NCBI RefSeq assembly: GCF_002217355.1
Contig: NZ_MUHA01000025.1
Span: forward strand, 66,342 to 130,341
Length of the DNA: 64,000 bases
Direction: 5' to 3'
DNA from: Flavobacterium oncorhynchi
Lineage (GTDB): Bacteria > Bacteroidota > Bacteroidia > Flavobacteriales > Flavobacteriaceae
Shown here: positions 1 to 8,989 of the stretch, in pieces
Layout of the letters: each line of letters begins with the position of its first letter
Numbering within the stretch: position 1 is the first letter of the stretch
Made by a program: the position numbers and the translations under genes
The notes under the pieces: generated by a model
Seen by the model: only the letters and a program-made list of their open reading frames with translations
Told to the model about the DNA's origin: nothing
Database searches by the model: none

Positions 1-430
1 CTGTAACACCTGGATAAACTGTCGATTCGTAGATTACAATATCTCCTTTTTTTAACACTTTACCAACCGACTCGCTTGACTTATATAATGGTGTTAAATC
101 TGGACGATTGTTTTTATCGACTGGCGTAGGAACAGTTACGATGAAGTAATTACAATTTGAAATATCCTCGAGTGCGTCTGTACAGAATAGACCAATTTCA
201 TCAGTAGGCGCATCTAACAATACTTTTTTTAAAATATCAACGTCAACTTCTAAAGTTGAATCAATTCCAGAGTTTAAACTTTTGACCCTTGATTTGTTTA
301 TATCAAACCCAACAACCGAGTATTTTGTAGCAAATAGTCTCGCCAGTGGCAAGCCAACATAACCTAAACCGATAACAGCTATTTTTATGTTTTCTTCCAA
401 TTCTACTCCTTTTTTATAAGTTTCATTCAT
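1..430 (-). CDS. Nucleotide-sugar dehydrogenase, TviB/WbpO-like (partial, N-terminal 143 residues)
   Basis: This gene runs off the left edge. The visible part has the N-terminal Rossmann motif (IAVIGLGYVGLPLA) and ends in the family signature VIYESTVYPGVT. That pattern fits the UDP-N-acetylglucosamine/galactosamine 6-dehydrogenase branch (TviB, WbpO), which makes a UDP-N-acetyl-hexosaminuronic acid for surface polysaccharide. The pairing with a WbpP/TviC-like epimerase in the same locus supports this. The start is uncertain: ATG at 430 is in frame, but TTG at 400 lies just behind AGGAG and next to the Rossmann strand. A Bacteroidota promoter lies at 498-529. Substrate is inferred, not shown; the catalytic cysteine is outside the window. 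Confidence 0.85.
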   Translation of the reverse strand, partial: MNETYKKGVELEENIKIAVIGLGYVGLPLARLFATKYSVVGFDINKSRVKSLNSGIDSTLEVDVDILKKVLLDAPTDEIGLFCTDALEDISNCNYFIVTVPTPVDKNNRPDLTPLYKSSESVGKVLKKGDIVIYESTVYPGVT

Positions 431-497
431 CACAAATCACGGCTTCGCCACTCTGAACCACATAGTTTTGGCACAGATACTCTAATTTCATTTTCGG

Positions 498-529
498 CAA
501 ATATAAGATAATAAGTCAATTTATTCAAT
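498..529 (-). promoter_or_regulatory. Putative promoter of the tviB-like gene
   Basis: On the minus strand the -7 box TATATTTG (498-505) is preceded after 20 bases by ATTG (526-529). This fits the Bacteroidota consensus TTTG-N19-TAnnTTTG with one mismatch in the -33 box. It predicts a leader of about 60 bases before the ATG at 430. Confidence 0.5.
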
Positions 530-637
530 ACGGTTTCCCGTAATACTAATAAATCTGACAAATAAAAAACCATACCACTTTTCAAACAGCTACAAATCAA
601 CCTGTAAGAAATTCTATTTCAAAAAAAGCAGAAGATA

Positions 638-657
638 AAACTTCATTTTTGAAGTTT
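638..657 (-). terminator. Weak hairpin after the upxY-like gene
   Basis: An 8-bp perfect stem with a TTTT loop (arms 638-645 and 650-657) lies 45 bases past the upxY-like stop. The run of T on the transcribed side is about 10 bases away, so termination is uncertain. It could instead be a leader structure read by the antiterminator. Confidence 0.3.
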
Positions 658-702
658 CAACTCCCGCTTTTCAGTATTTGATTATTTAACTTACAACCTA
701 TT

Positions 703-1167
703 CTACTTGTACTTAATCTTCAATACACAACCTAAAGATTCAAGAACCAAAATATAATGGGTATTCGATACTTCTTGTACTATTGCACTTTGATTGCTAA
801 AAGCCCCAGATTCCAACTTTATACGGTCTCCAACTTGAATTGAACTCACAGAAACTTCAGCAATGTTAGAAACTTTAAGACTATCTTTAATACTTTTAAT
901 TTCCTCATCCCTAACAATAGCAGGCTTACCCAGCCAAAACAAATACCTGACTACTCCTGCAATTTGAAAAACAGAATTACGATCACCTTCCTGTAATTGC
1001 ACAAAAACGTACGAATTAAAAAGCGGTACTTCAATTTTCTTCTTTCTGTCTGACCATTGTTTTACTTGAGTAATTATAGGGCAATAGCACTCAATTCCAA
1101 TTTGAGTGAGCTTTTCTGCTACCTTTTTTTCCCACTTAGGTTTTGTATATACTACGTACCAATTCAT
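703..1167 (-). CDS. UpxY/NusG-family transcription antiterminator
   Basis: The 154-residue protein opens with the NusG N-terminal fold (WYVVYTKPKWEKKVAEKL) and ends in a KOW-type stretch (VGDRIKLESGAF and following). In Bacteroides, UpxY proteins of this kind let RNA polymerase read through long capsule operons. Its place inside a polysaccharide locus, between ugd and the tviB-like gene, supports a dedicated antiterminator and not housekeeping NusG, which is longer and sits beside rplK. It is unusual that it lies in mid-cluster instead of first. There are 85 bases between ugd and this gene. Family assignment is firm; the operon it controls is inferred. Confidence 0.85.
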   Translation of the reverse strand: MNWYVVYTKPKWEKKVAEKLTQIGIECYCPIITQVKQWSDRKKKIEVPLFNSYVFVQLQEGDRNSVFQIAGVVRYLFWLGKPAIVRDEEIKSIKDSLKVSNIAEVSVSSIQVGDRIKLESGAFSNQSAIVQEVSNTHYILVLESLGCVLKIKYK

Positions 1168-1252
1168 AATTTTTCTTTAAACTGAAACAAAATATTCAAA
1201 ACCAACATTTATATTCATTATCTTCTATTCTTACCGCGGTTCCAATACTCAA

Positions 1253-2644
1253 TTAAGAACCAATTCCTCTATAAATAAATCCAATTGCTTCTAATTCTTT
1301 TGCGTTTAATATATTTCTTCCATCAAAAACAAAAGCCGGTTTATGCATAGAGTCATAAATTCTCTTCCAATCGTAAGCTGTAAATTCATCCCATTCGGTT
1401 AAAACCGCAATGGCATGTGCTCCATTACAAGCGTCGTAAGCATCGTCAAATACAGTTAAAGCAGTATTGTTTTCTTCTGCAGTTCTTGTTTCAAGATAAT
1501 TTAAATCACTCAACATTTTACTTTCTGAAACTTTAGGGTCAAAAACTGAAATTTTGGCTTGCTCATTAATTAAGTCATCTGCCACATAAATAGCCGCAGA
1601 TTCTCTAGTATCATTGGTGTCTTTCTTAAATGCCCAGCCTAAAAATGCAATTTTCTTATCTGCAACTGTATTGTATAGTGTTTGAACAATTTTATTTGAA
1701 AATCTTCTTTTTTGATGATCATTCATAATAATAACCTGTTCCCAGTAATCTGCCACTTCATTTAGACCATATGACTTTGCGATATACACTAGGTTCAAAA
1801 TATCTTTTTGAAAACAAGAACCTCCAAAACCAACTGATGCTTTAAGAAATTTTGATCCAATTCGGCTGTCCATGCCAATTGCTCTTGCAACTTCATTAAC
1901 ATCTGCGCCTGTTTTTTCACATAACTCTGACATTGCATTTATTGACGAAATACGTTGTGCCAAAAATGCATTTGCTGTTAACTTAGATAATTCTGATGAC
2001 CAAACATTAGTTGTCAAAATTTTATCTTTACTTACCCAATTTGCGTAAACATCAACAAGAGCAGTAATAGCTGCTTGTCCTTCTGCAGTCGTATCTCCTC
2101 CGATTAAAATTCGATCTGGATTCAATAAATCTGTAACAGCTGTTCCCTCCGCTAAAAACTCAGGATTTGACAATATTTGAAACTGAACCCCATTTCCTGT
2201 ATTATCTAAAATACTTTTTATTGCTTCAGCTGTTCGAACTGGTAAAGTCGACTTTTCTACAACTATTTTATTTTGTTTAGCCACTTTTGCAATTTGTCTG
2301 GCGCATAATTCAATATATTTTAAATCTGCCGCCATTCCTTTACCTTTACCATAGGTTTTAGTTGGCGTATTTACAGATATAAAAATAACCTGAGCTTCAT
2401 CAATTGCTTTTTCAACTTCTGTTGAGAAGAAAAGATTTCTTCCTCTGGCTTCAGCAACAATTGCCGAAAGTCCAGGTTCATAAATTGGAATGTTATCTGT
2501 ATTTGGATCATTCCAATCTTTAATTCTTTGTTCGTTCAAATCAACAACTGTAACTTGAATATGTGGACATTTTTGAGCAATTACAGCCATTGTAGGTCCT
2601 CCTACGTATCCGGCACCAATGCAGCAAATTTTCGTAACTTCCAT
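1253..2644 (-). CDS. ugd: UDP-glucose 6-dehydrogenase, animal-type
   Basis: The enzyme oxidises UDP-glucose twice with NAD to UDP-glucuronate, a precursor for surface polysaccharide. At 463 residues it has the N-terminal Rossmann motif (ICCIGAGYVGGPT, about residues 6-18), the FLAEGTA loop near 163-169, and the catalytic cysteine in GFGGSCFQKD (Cys277). Many segments (KICCIGAGYVGGPT, SVNTPTKTYG, WSSELSKLTANAFLAQRISS) match, as I recall them, the vertebrate UGDH sequence almost residue for residue. Typical bacterial Ugd proteins are shorter and lack these stretches. It lies 22 bases after the epimerase gene, in the same direction, so the two are probably co-transcribed. Confidence 0.95.
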   Translation of the reverse strand: MEVTKICCIGAGYVGGPTMAVIAQKCPHIQVTVVDLNEQRIKDWNDPNTDNIPIYEPGLSAIVAEARGRNLFFSTEVEKAIDEAQVIFISVNTPTKTYGKGKGMAADLKYIELCARQIAKVAKQNKIVVEKSTLPVRTAEAIKSILDNTGNGVQFQILSNPEFLAEGTAVTDLLNPDRILIGGDTTAEGQAAITALVDVYANWVSKDKILTTNVWSSELSKLTANAFLAQRISSINAMSELCEKTGADVNEVARAIGMDSRIGSKFLKASVGFGGSCFQKDILNLVYIAKSYGLNEVADYWEQVIIMNDHQKRRFSNKIVQTLYNTVADKKIAFLGWAFKKDTNDTRESAAIYVADDLINEQAKISVFDPKVSESKMLSDLNYLETRTAEENNTALTVFDDAYDACNGAHAIAVLTEWDEFTAYDWKRIYDSMHKPAFVFDGRNILNAKELEAIGFIYRGIGS

Positions 2645-2666
2645 TTACTATTTTATTTTCTATATT

Positions 2667-3650
2667 TTATTTTAAATTATTCCAATACCAGCTTACAGCT
2701 TCTTTTAATCCTTGCTGCAAAGAGAATTTCGGATTATATCCTAATATGGTTTTTGCTTTTTCTATACTGGCTAATGAATGAGGTATATCACCCGCTCTAT
2801 TTACTCCATATATAATTTCAACATCAGCAATCTTGGCATCAAATTCAGACAAATATTCTTTTAAATATTTAACTAAATCATTCAGCGTATTACGATCTCC
2901 AAAAGCAGTATTATAAACCGTATTTAAAGCCTTTTCATCCTGAATCGTCATCGCCAATTCATTCATCTGAATTACATTATCAATATAAGTAAAATCTCGT
3001 GAATAATTACCATCACCATTAATTACTGGACTTTCATAATTCATTAACTGGGTCACAAATTTAGGTATAACAGCCGCATAAGCACCATTTGGATCTTGTT
3101 TTCTTCCAAAAACATTAAAATAACGCAATCCTATAGTTTCTAAACCATATGTTTTACTAAAAATTTCTGCATATAACTCGTTTACATATTTAGTAATTGC
3201 ATATGGAGATAATGGTTTCCCAATAACATCTTCAACTTTTGGAAGACCTTCAGAGTCTCCATATGTAGAAGAGCTTGCCGCATAAATAAAACGTTTTACT
3301 TTTGCATCTCGAGAAGCAACTAACATATTTAAGAAACCTGAAACATTTACATCATTTGTTGTAATTGGATCATTTATTGACCTTGGCACAGATCCCAGTG
3401 CTGCTTGATGTAAAACATAATCAACCGCAGTAACCGCTAAGTTACAATCTTCAATATTTCTAATATCTCCTTCGATTAATCTGAAGTTTGGATTCTCTAA
3501 AAAATCTTTTAGATTATGACGATGCCCTGTTGAAAAATTATCCAAACAAACCACCTTGTGTCCCAATCCTAAAAAATACTCAGCCAAATTTGAGCCAATA
3601 AAACCCGCTCCACCAGTTATTAAAATTGTATTCTGACTTGAAGTTTTCAT
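2667..3650 (-). CDS. NAD-dependent epimerase, UDP-N-acetylglucosamine 4-epimerase type (WbpP/TviC-like)
   Basis: This 327-residue extended short-chain dehydrogenase has TGGAGFIG (residues 12-19), a serine triad at 126-128 and the catalytic YxxxK pair Tyr150/Lys154. The segment HQAALGSVPRSINDP is typical of the WbpP/TviC/WbgU group, which interconvert UDP-GlcNAc and UDP-GalNAc (or the uronic acids). A TviB-like dehydrogenase follows in the locus, as in the Vi-antigen and WbpO/WbpP pairs, so the two probably act in sequence. It starts 8 bases after the wzc-like stop. A UDP-glucuronate epimerase is the main alternative, given the neighbouring ugd. Confidence 0.88.
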   Translation of the reverse strand: MKTSSQNTILITGGAGFIGSNLAEYFLGLGHKVVCLDNFSTGHRHNLKDFLENPNFRLIEGDIRNIEDCNLAVTAVDYVLHQAALGSVPRSINDPITTNDVNVSGFLNMLVASRDAKVKRFIYAASSSTYGDSEGLPKVEDVIGKPLSPYAITKYVNELYAEIFSKTYGLETIGLRYFNVFGRKQDPNGAYAAVIPKFVTQLMNYESPVINGDGNYSRDFTYIDNVIQMNELAMTIQDEKALNTVYNTAFGDRNTLNDLVKYLKEYLSEFDAKIADVEIIYGVNRAGDIPHSLASIEKAKTILGYNPKFSLQQGLKEAVSWYWNNLK

Positions 3651-3658
3651 ACGTATAA

Positions 3659-6109
3659 TTATTTTTTCTTAATTTTATTAGAGATTGCACTCAAAACTCC
3701 ATTCTGCTTATCTTCATCATGATATCCATTGGCATAAGCGCCATAGCCGTAACCATATCCATATGTTGAACCATATTTAGCCTTATTTTCATAGCTGTTC
3801 AAAATAATACTGGCGTTACTTATCTCACCTCTTTCGATTCTATTATTCAGCAACGTAATCATATCTTTTTTAGTATAATTCTGCCTAACAATATACAAGG
3901 TAACATCTGCATATTGAACTAATTCTAGAGCATCTGATACTAAACCAACAGGAGGCGTGTCTAGAATAATGTAATCATACTTTTTCTTTAATTCCTCAAT
4001 CAATTCCCTCATTGAATCACTTAAAATCAACTCAGAAGGATTTGGAGGAACAGGCCCTGAAAGAATTACATCTAAATTTGCGATTTGCGTTTTATTTACA
4101 ATTTCATCTAGTGTATTTTGCTTTATTAAATAGCTTACTACACCCAACTGATTATTGCCTAAATTAAATTCATCAGCCAATTTTGGCTTTCTTAAATCCA
4201 AACCAACAATAACTGTTTTCTTTTCGCTTAATGCAAATACTGTGGCAATATTTATCGAGCAAAATGTTTTTCCTTCACCGCTTATCGACGAAGTAACCAT
4301 GAGTGTTTTCGAACCACTTACTTGTTGTCTTTTATACAAAAACTGTAATGAGGAACGAATTCCTCTGAAAGCTTCTGATAGAGCAGATTTTGGTTTATCA
4401 AAAACCGCTAGATTTACAGCATCTTTATTAACTCCTATAATCCCGATTATCGGAATAGTTGTCAATTTAGTAATATCTTCAATGTTTTGAATAGAATTAT
4501 TCACAAAAAAAATCCCTAACAAAAATAATAAAGGAATCAATATACCTAAAAACAATGCTAATATATAATTTACAGAAGTTTTTGGACCAATTAATCCTTC
4601 GCCAATATCTTTTGCTGGGTCAATAAAATGAATATCTGATAAATTTGATGCTTTTACAATTTCCGCCTCATTTCTTTTTTGAAGAAATTCAGTATAAATA
4701 TTATCATTTAAATCGTATTTCCTTTTAATTTTTAAAAGCTCCTGTTGCTCTTCAGGAAGTCGTTTCACAGTACTTTCAGCCTGACTTATTTTACTATTTA
4801 CTAACGACAAATCATTTAACAATAAAGCATTTGCAGATGATACATTTTCAAGTAAAACACTTTTTACGGCCTGCATTTGATTATCAAAATCTTTAAAAAT
4901 CTTATCACTTTTTACCGCATACGCCATTTCTGAACGTTGTGTCGAAAGCATAATAAGTTTTGATATATTAGTAACAATATTCAGGTCTTCAATTCCTGCA
5001 ACAGATGGAGCTGGAAGCTTGGAATAATCTGTACTATTGTTCAAATATGTTTTTAAAGAATTATAATAGGAGATTTTTCTGGTGATTTGATCTTTTTCAA
5101 CATCAAAATCCATCATTTTATTTGAGACTTTTACCCCGCCATCTTCAATATTATAGATATTTTTATCTTTTCTGAAAGATTTTAGTTCATTACCCGTTTC
5201 TTTCAATTGAAGCTCCATTGCAACAAGTGTACTATCAATAAAAGCTATTGTATTGTTCGCAAATTGATTTTTACCATCGAGCTGCATTTTAATCAGCATT
5301 TTCACTGTCGAGTTTAAATACTCAACCATTCTTGCTTTATTTGTACCCTGCATCCCTAAGGTCAATATAGAGCCGCCGCCTTTATCACTATCAATACTTA
5401 TTCTTTTATAATTTGATACTGTACCATCAAAGTCATTAAACTTTACAAAATATTCTTTCTCTTTGTAAAAACCTGGGTTATCATTAATTTGTAATTTCCA
5501 ATTTAAAAAAGGCAAAGCTACCTGTTCTCCAACTTTATATTTTTTCACAAATGTAACTGGCTCTACAGAGGCAGTTTCGTACGAATTACTAAAATATTTA
5601 ATTAATGAACCTGAATTATTTTCAAAAGGAATTTCAATTTGATATTCAGTTTCGCTTAAAAATTTAATTCCTATTAAAGTATTAGCAAGCTGCCCTTTCG
5701 TTTTATCAATATCCACATAAAAAGGAACAGCTCCGTAAGAATCTATTAAATTGTATTTTCCTTGTTGTAAATAGTCGATATAAAATTGCAGCTTATCAAC
5801 AACCCTCTCATTATGTGATCTTGACAGCAGGACTGTAGAAATTCCATTTACCTGATCTGAAATACCACCCCAATTAAATACTAAACTTGTATTTGAAGTA
5901 AAAAAGGGATTTCTTTCTTCTTTAATTGAGATCATTGTCTCCAATCCGTATATTTTTTCTTTTCGAATATTAACCTGATATGCAATTGTGAAAGCGATTA
6001 TTAAACTAGCTAGAAACCATTTCCAATAACTTGCAATTTTTAATAAAAAACCTTTAAAATCAAAACTTGCATGATTCTCGAAAAAGGAAAAATCTTTTAT
6101 ATCTAACAT
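3659..6109 (-). CDS. wzc: Polysaccharide co-polymerase / bacterial tyrosine kinase (Wzc-like)
   Basis: The 816-residue inner-membrane protein sets chain length and drives export of a Wzy-dependent polysaccharide. It has a first membrane helix near residues 31-46, a long periplasmic coiled-coil Wzz/GNVR region, a second helix near 510-530 and a cytoplasmic BY-kinase domain. The kinase shows Walker A SGEGKT (Lys614), Walker A' VGLDLRKPKL and Walker B YIILDTPPVG. A C-terminal tyrosine cluster (YGYGYGYGAY) is the usual autophosphorylation tail. Kinase and co-polymerase are fused, as in proteobacterial Wzc. It lies 15 bases after the wza-like gene. Confidence 0.95.
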   Translation of the reverse strand: MLDIKDFSFFENHASFDFKGFLLKIASYWKWFLASLIIAFTIAYQVNIRKEKIYGLETMISIKEERNPFFTSNTSLVFNWGGISDQVNGISTVLLSRSHNERVVDKLQFYIDYLQQGKYNLIDSYGAVPFYVDIDKTKGQLANTLIGIKFLSETEYQIEIPFENNSGSLIKYFSNSYETASVEPVTFVKKYKVGEQVALPFLNWKLQINDNPGFYKEKEYFVKFNDFDGTVSNYKRISIDSDKGGGSILTLGMQGTNKARMVEYLNSTVKMLIKMQLDGKNQFANNTIAFIDSTLVAMELQLKETGNELKSFRKDKNIYNIEDGGVKVSNKMMDFDVEKDQITRKISYYNSLKTYLNNSTDYSKLPAPSVAGIEDLNIVTNISKLIMLSTQRSEMAYAVKSDKIFKDFDNQMQAVKSVLLENVSSANALLLNDLSLVNSKISQAESTVKRLPEEQQELLKIKRKYDLNDNIYTEFLQKRNEAEIVKASNLSDIHFIDPAKDIGEGLIGPKTSVNYILALFLGILIPLLFLLGIFFVNNSIQNIEDITKLTTIPIIGIIGVNKDAVNLAVFDKPKSALSEAFRGIRSSLQFLYKRQQVSGSKTLMVTSSISGEGKTFCSINIATVFALSEKKTVIVGLDLRKPKLADEFNLGNNQLGVVSYLIKQNTLDEIVNKTQIANLDVILSGPVPPNPSELILSDSMRELIEELKKKYDYIILDTPPVGLVSDALELVQYADVTLYIVRQNYTKKDMITLLNNRIERGEISNASIILNSYENKAKYGSTYGYGYGYGAYANGYHDEDKQNGVLSAISNKIKKK

Positions 6110-6124
6110 CTACTGAATTAAGTT

Positions 6125-6916
6125 TTAATTTTTTATAATTAAATATACCGTAGTTGCCAATGAAAGCAAGGTAATAATAGTTCCAATAGACTGTATTCCT
6201 GTTTGACCAGTTCCCCAAGTTTTTTGTTTAAGCGGCTTGACATATACGTAATCGTTTGGCTGTAAATAATAGTAAGGCGACTTCATTACATTTTTATCTG
6301 TCAAATCAATATCATTCATCTCAACACCTGTTGGAGTCTGACGAATGACGGTTACTGATTTTCTATTTCCAACGGTTGTAATATCTCCTGAATTAGCAAT
6401 AGCTTCCATAATATTTACATGATCCTGAAACAACGTTTTTGTTCCCGTGCTGCCCACTTCTCCATTTATAGTATACCTAAAACCAGCCAATTTTACGGTT
6501 ACAAAAATATTGGCTTCACTTTTAAAATACTCTTCAAGCAGTTGTTTTTCAATTTTAATACGAACTTCTTCTAGAGTATAACCCATTACATTAATTTCTC
6601 CCAATACAGGCACTCGAATATTTCCATGATCATCAACGGTAAAGCCATCAAAATATAATGATGACTCGGATTTTACAACATCCACATTATTTTCGGTTGT
6701 ATTAAAAATCGACACCAGTTTAGGGTCTATTGCTTTTATGTTAATTTTTAAAATATCACTTACTTGCAGTCGGTAAGGTTTTGATTGTACAACTGAAATA
6801 TTACTTTGCTCAATTGATGTATTTTTATCTTGCAGATAAGTAAGATCTTTCACCGGGATACAAGATGTAAATAACACGCTCAATGATAACAATAAATAAA
6901 AGAACATTCTTGTCAT
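6125..6916 (-). CDS. Polysaccharide export lipoprotein (Wza-like)
   Basis: The 263-residue protein has a lipoprotein signal peptide with lipobox Cys19 (LFTSC), a Poly_export domain (YRLQVSDILKINI onward) and one SLBB-like repeat. It ends in a hydrophobic C-terminal segment (TIITLLSLATTVYLII), which would be the outer-membrane helix. It is shorter than E. coli Wza (about 380), as is common in Bacteroidota. It is the first gene of the polysaccharide operon, and a -7 box (TATATTTG) lies 18 bases upstream. Confidence 0.92.
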   Translation of the reverse strand: MTRMFFYLLLSLSVLFTSCIPVKDLTYLQDKNTSIEQSNISVVQSKPYRLQVSDILKINIKAIDPKLVSIFNTTENNVDVVKSESSLYFDGFTVDDHGNIRVPVLGEINVMGYTLEEVRIKIEKQLLEEYFKSEANIFVTVKLAGFRYTINGEVGSTGTKTLFQDHVNIMEAIANSGDITTVGNRKSVTVIRQTPTGVEMNDIDLTDKNVMKSPYYYLQPNDYVYVKPLKQKTWGTGQTGIQSIGTIITLLSLATTVYLIIKN

Positions 6917-6933
6917 TATTATTTTTTTATCCG

Positions 6934-6941
6934 CAAATATA
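6934..6941 (-). promoter_or_regulatory. Putative -7 box of the polysaccharide export operon
   Basis: TATATTTG on the minus strand lies 18 bases before the wza-like ATG. No clear TTTG is present at -33, so this may be a weak or activator-dependent promoter with a leader of only about 10-14 bases. Confidence 0.35.
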
Positions 6942-6984
6942 GTTTTTTCTCTAATTTTTTAATAAAAAATTAACAATCATTATC

Positions 6985-7605
6985 TTAATTATTTTTAAAG
7001 GTTTTTTCGAACGGAACTCGATGTAAAATACTTCTGCCTAGTGTAATCTCATCGGCATATTCCAATTCATCCCCAACAGATATTCCTCTTGCAATTGTAG
7101 ACAAAACGATTTCTGAATCCGCAATTTGTTTATAAATATAAAAATTCGTCGTATCTCCTTCCATTGTTGAACTTAATGCAAAAATAATCTCGATCACTTT
7201 CCCTGATTTTACTTTTTCAACTAAACTAGAAATATTTAACTGACTAGGTCCAACTCCTTCGATTGGAGAAATTTTACCTCCTAATACGTGATAAATCCCT
7301 TTATATTGTCCCGTATTTTCAATTGCCATTACATCCCGAATATCTTCGACTACACAAATTGTTTGGTGGTTTCTAAGTTGATTTGCACAAATTTCACAAA
7401 CCTTTGTATCTGAAATATTATGACAACTCTCACAAAATTTAATATCCTCACGCATATTTATCAATGCTTGAGACAAAAAGCCTGTTTGCTCTTTAGGCTG
7501 TTTTAATAAATGAAGTACCAATCGTAATGCCGTTCGCTTACCTATTCCGGGCAATTGCGACATTTCATTGACTGCTTTTTCTATTAATTTTGATGAAAAT
7601 TCCAT
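6985..7605 (-). CDS. recR: Recombination mediator protein RecR
   Basis: RecR works with RecF/RecO to load RecA at gapped DNA. The 206-residue protein has the helix-hairpin-helix region (LPGIGKRTALRL, residues 18-29), a four-cysteine zinc motif (Cys58, Cys61, Cys70, Cys73) and a TOPRIM domain starting ICVVEDIRDVMAIE. Its length matches E. coli RecR (201). No dnaX or ybaB lies next to it. A -7 box ends 5 bases before the ATG, so the mRNA may be leaderless. Confidence 0.97.
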   Translation of the reverse strand: MEFSSKLIEKAVNEMSQLPGIGKRTALRLVLHLLKQPKEQTGFLSQALINMREDIKFCESCHNISDTKVCEICANQLRNHQTICVVEDIRDVMAIENTGQYKGIYHVLGGKISPIEGVGPSQLNISSLVEKVKSGKVIEIIFALSSTMEGDTTNFYIYKQIADSEIVLSTIARGISVGDELEYADEITLGRSILHRVPFEKTFKNN

Positions 7606-7610
7606 GATGA

Positions 7611-7618
7611 CAAAAGTA
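7611..7618 (-). promoter_or_regulatory. Putative -7 box of recR
   Basis: TACTTTTG on the minus strand ends 5 bases before the recR ATG. There is no good -33 element. If real, transcription starts at or next to the initiation codon. Confidence 0.35.
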
Positions 7619-7764
7619 ATGGTTTAGTAATTTTTGGAAAAACTAAATCCGATATTTATGTTTATCTATTAACTGTTCTAATTTTCTTTACGCCTCAGAC
7701 AAACAACGCCCCTAAGATGTTCAGAATTAAAACTTTAAACAACTCTATTAAGCACTATAAGAAA

Positions 7765-8130
7765 CTAGTATTGATTTGTAGCTAATAATACTAACGTACA
7801 AGCAACTTCTGCTTTTATATTATTTAATTCTAACAATTGATACAATTCAGGATTTTCGGTTCCCGGATTAAAAACTACTCTTTTTGGTTGCGCTTCAATA
7901 ATATAATTGTAATAATCGCGCTGACGAGCTGGATTCAAATAAAGTGTAACTGTATCTATATTCTTAACAGGTATCGCTTTAGTATAAATTTTCACCCCCG
8001 CAACTTCACCTGTATTTTGACCAATTGCTAAAACGGTATGTCCTTTTTGAACGAGCATATTTATCGCTTTAAAAGCGTAACGTTCTGGTTTTGTAGTTGC
8101 TCCCAGAACTAGTGTTTTTTTGTTTTTCAT
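7765..8130 (-). CDS. CoA-binding domain protein (YccU-like)
   Basis: This 121-residue protein is a single Rossmann-type CoA-binding domain (LVLGATTKPERYAFKAINML; VVFNPGTENPELYQLL). The fold is shared with the N-terminus of succinyl-CoA ligase, but no catalytic part is attached. E. coli YccU/YbaZ-type relatives are uncharacterised; ligand binding is a family expectation. A -7 box TACTTTTG lies at 8149-8156, 18 bases upstream. It seems to be a single-gene unit, diverging from marC. Confidence 0.85.
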   Translation of the reverse strand: MKNKKTLVLGATTKPERYAFKAINMLVQKGHTVLAIGQNTGEVAGVKIYTKAIPVKNIDTVTLYLNPARQRDYYNYIIEAQPKRVVFNPGTENPELYQLLELNNIKAEVACTLVLLATNQY

Positions 8131-8148
8131 TGATTTTTAAATATGTCA

Positions 8149-8156
8149 CAAAAGTA
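8149..8156 (-). promoter_or_regulatory. Putative -7 box of the CoA-binding protein gene
   Basis: TACTTTTG on the minus strand lies 18 bases before the ATG. The -33 region is not recognisable. Confidence 0.3.
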
Positions 8157-8283
8157 ATTAAAAAGAACGAGGTTCGCTTTATGATATTGATTTAGAATTA
8201 CTACTTTTAAAAACAATATCATAAAGTTAATATGTTTCAAAATACTAAATTTTGATTATTTTTACTTCACTAACCCACACTAT

Positions 8284-8913
8284 ATGGATTTATTCATTTA
8301 TTTATTTGCCGCCCTTTTTTCTGTATTAAACCCAATTGGTACTGTCCCTATTTTTGTTGGACTAACACAGCATGATTCTCAAGAGGAGCGTTCTCGAATT
8401 TCGTTATGGACTGCTATAAATGTTTTTATCATTTTAATCGTTTCCTTTTTTATTGGCCAATATGTCTTAAGCTTTTTTGGAATTAGTATTGATGCACTTC
8501 GGATTGCTGGAGGTATTGTGATTGTAAACTCGGGATTTTCATTACTTTCCGGAAAAATTAATAAAAAACGAGGAATCAACAAAAAAGTTGAAACCGACGC
8601 CCAACAAAGAAACGATGTCGCTCTTACTCCATTAGCAATCCCAATGCTTGCCGGCCCAGGTTCTATCTCATTATTGATTGCATTTTATCAAGAGCATCAT
8701 GAAATGACCGAAATTATTATTTCATGTCTAGCGATTCTAGCAATTGCCGTTGCCATTTTTTTAATTTTAAAAAGCGCACATTATTTAGCTCGAATCCTTG
8801 GTGCATCTGGAATTGTAGCAATATCCAGAATTGTAGGCTTTATAGTTATCTCAATTGGAATTCAATATATTGTAAGCTCCATAATAAACATTGTAAAAGG
8901 AAATCTGATGTAA
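8284..8913 (+). CDS. MarC family (UPF0056) inner-membrane protein
   Basis: The 209-residue protein has six hydrophobic segments and the family signatures LNPIGTVPIFVGLT near the N-terminus and PLAIPMLAGPGSIS in the middle. MarC proteins are multi-pass inner-membrane proteins of unknown function; the old link to multiple antibiotic resistance was not upheld. The gene stands alone, convergent with ctlX, and is followed by a bidirectional terminator. Confidence 0.92.
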   Translation: MDLFIYLFAALFSVLNPIGTVPIFVGLTQHDSQEERSRISLWTAINVFIILIVSFFIGQYVLSFFGISIDALRIAGGIVIVNSGFSLLSGKINKKRGINKKVETDAQQRNDVALTPLAIPMLAGPGSISLLIAFYQEHHEMTEIIISCLAILAIAVAIFLILKSAHYLARILGASGIVAISRIVGFIVISIGIQYIVSSIINIVKGNLM

Positions 8914-8926
8914 TTCTAAATAAAAA

Positions 8927-8970
8927 AAAATCCAAATTCCAATAACACTAGCAATTGGAATTTGGATTTT
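8927..8970. terminator. Bidirectional terminator between marC and ctlX
   Basis: A perfect 16-bp inverted repeat (arms 8927-8942 and 8955-8970) with a 12-base loop has A-runs on the left and T-runs on the right. It lies between two convergent genes and can serve both. Confidence 0.85.
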
Positions 8971-8989
8971 AAATTTTGGAATTTATCTG

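Noticed and set aside
2528..2815. 95-codon open frame on the plus strand
   Set aside because: It spans the end of ugd and the epimerase gene in antisense, with no family features; both genes beneath it are certain.
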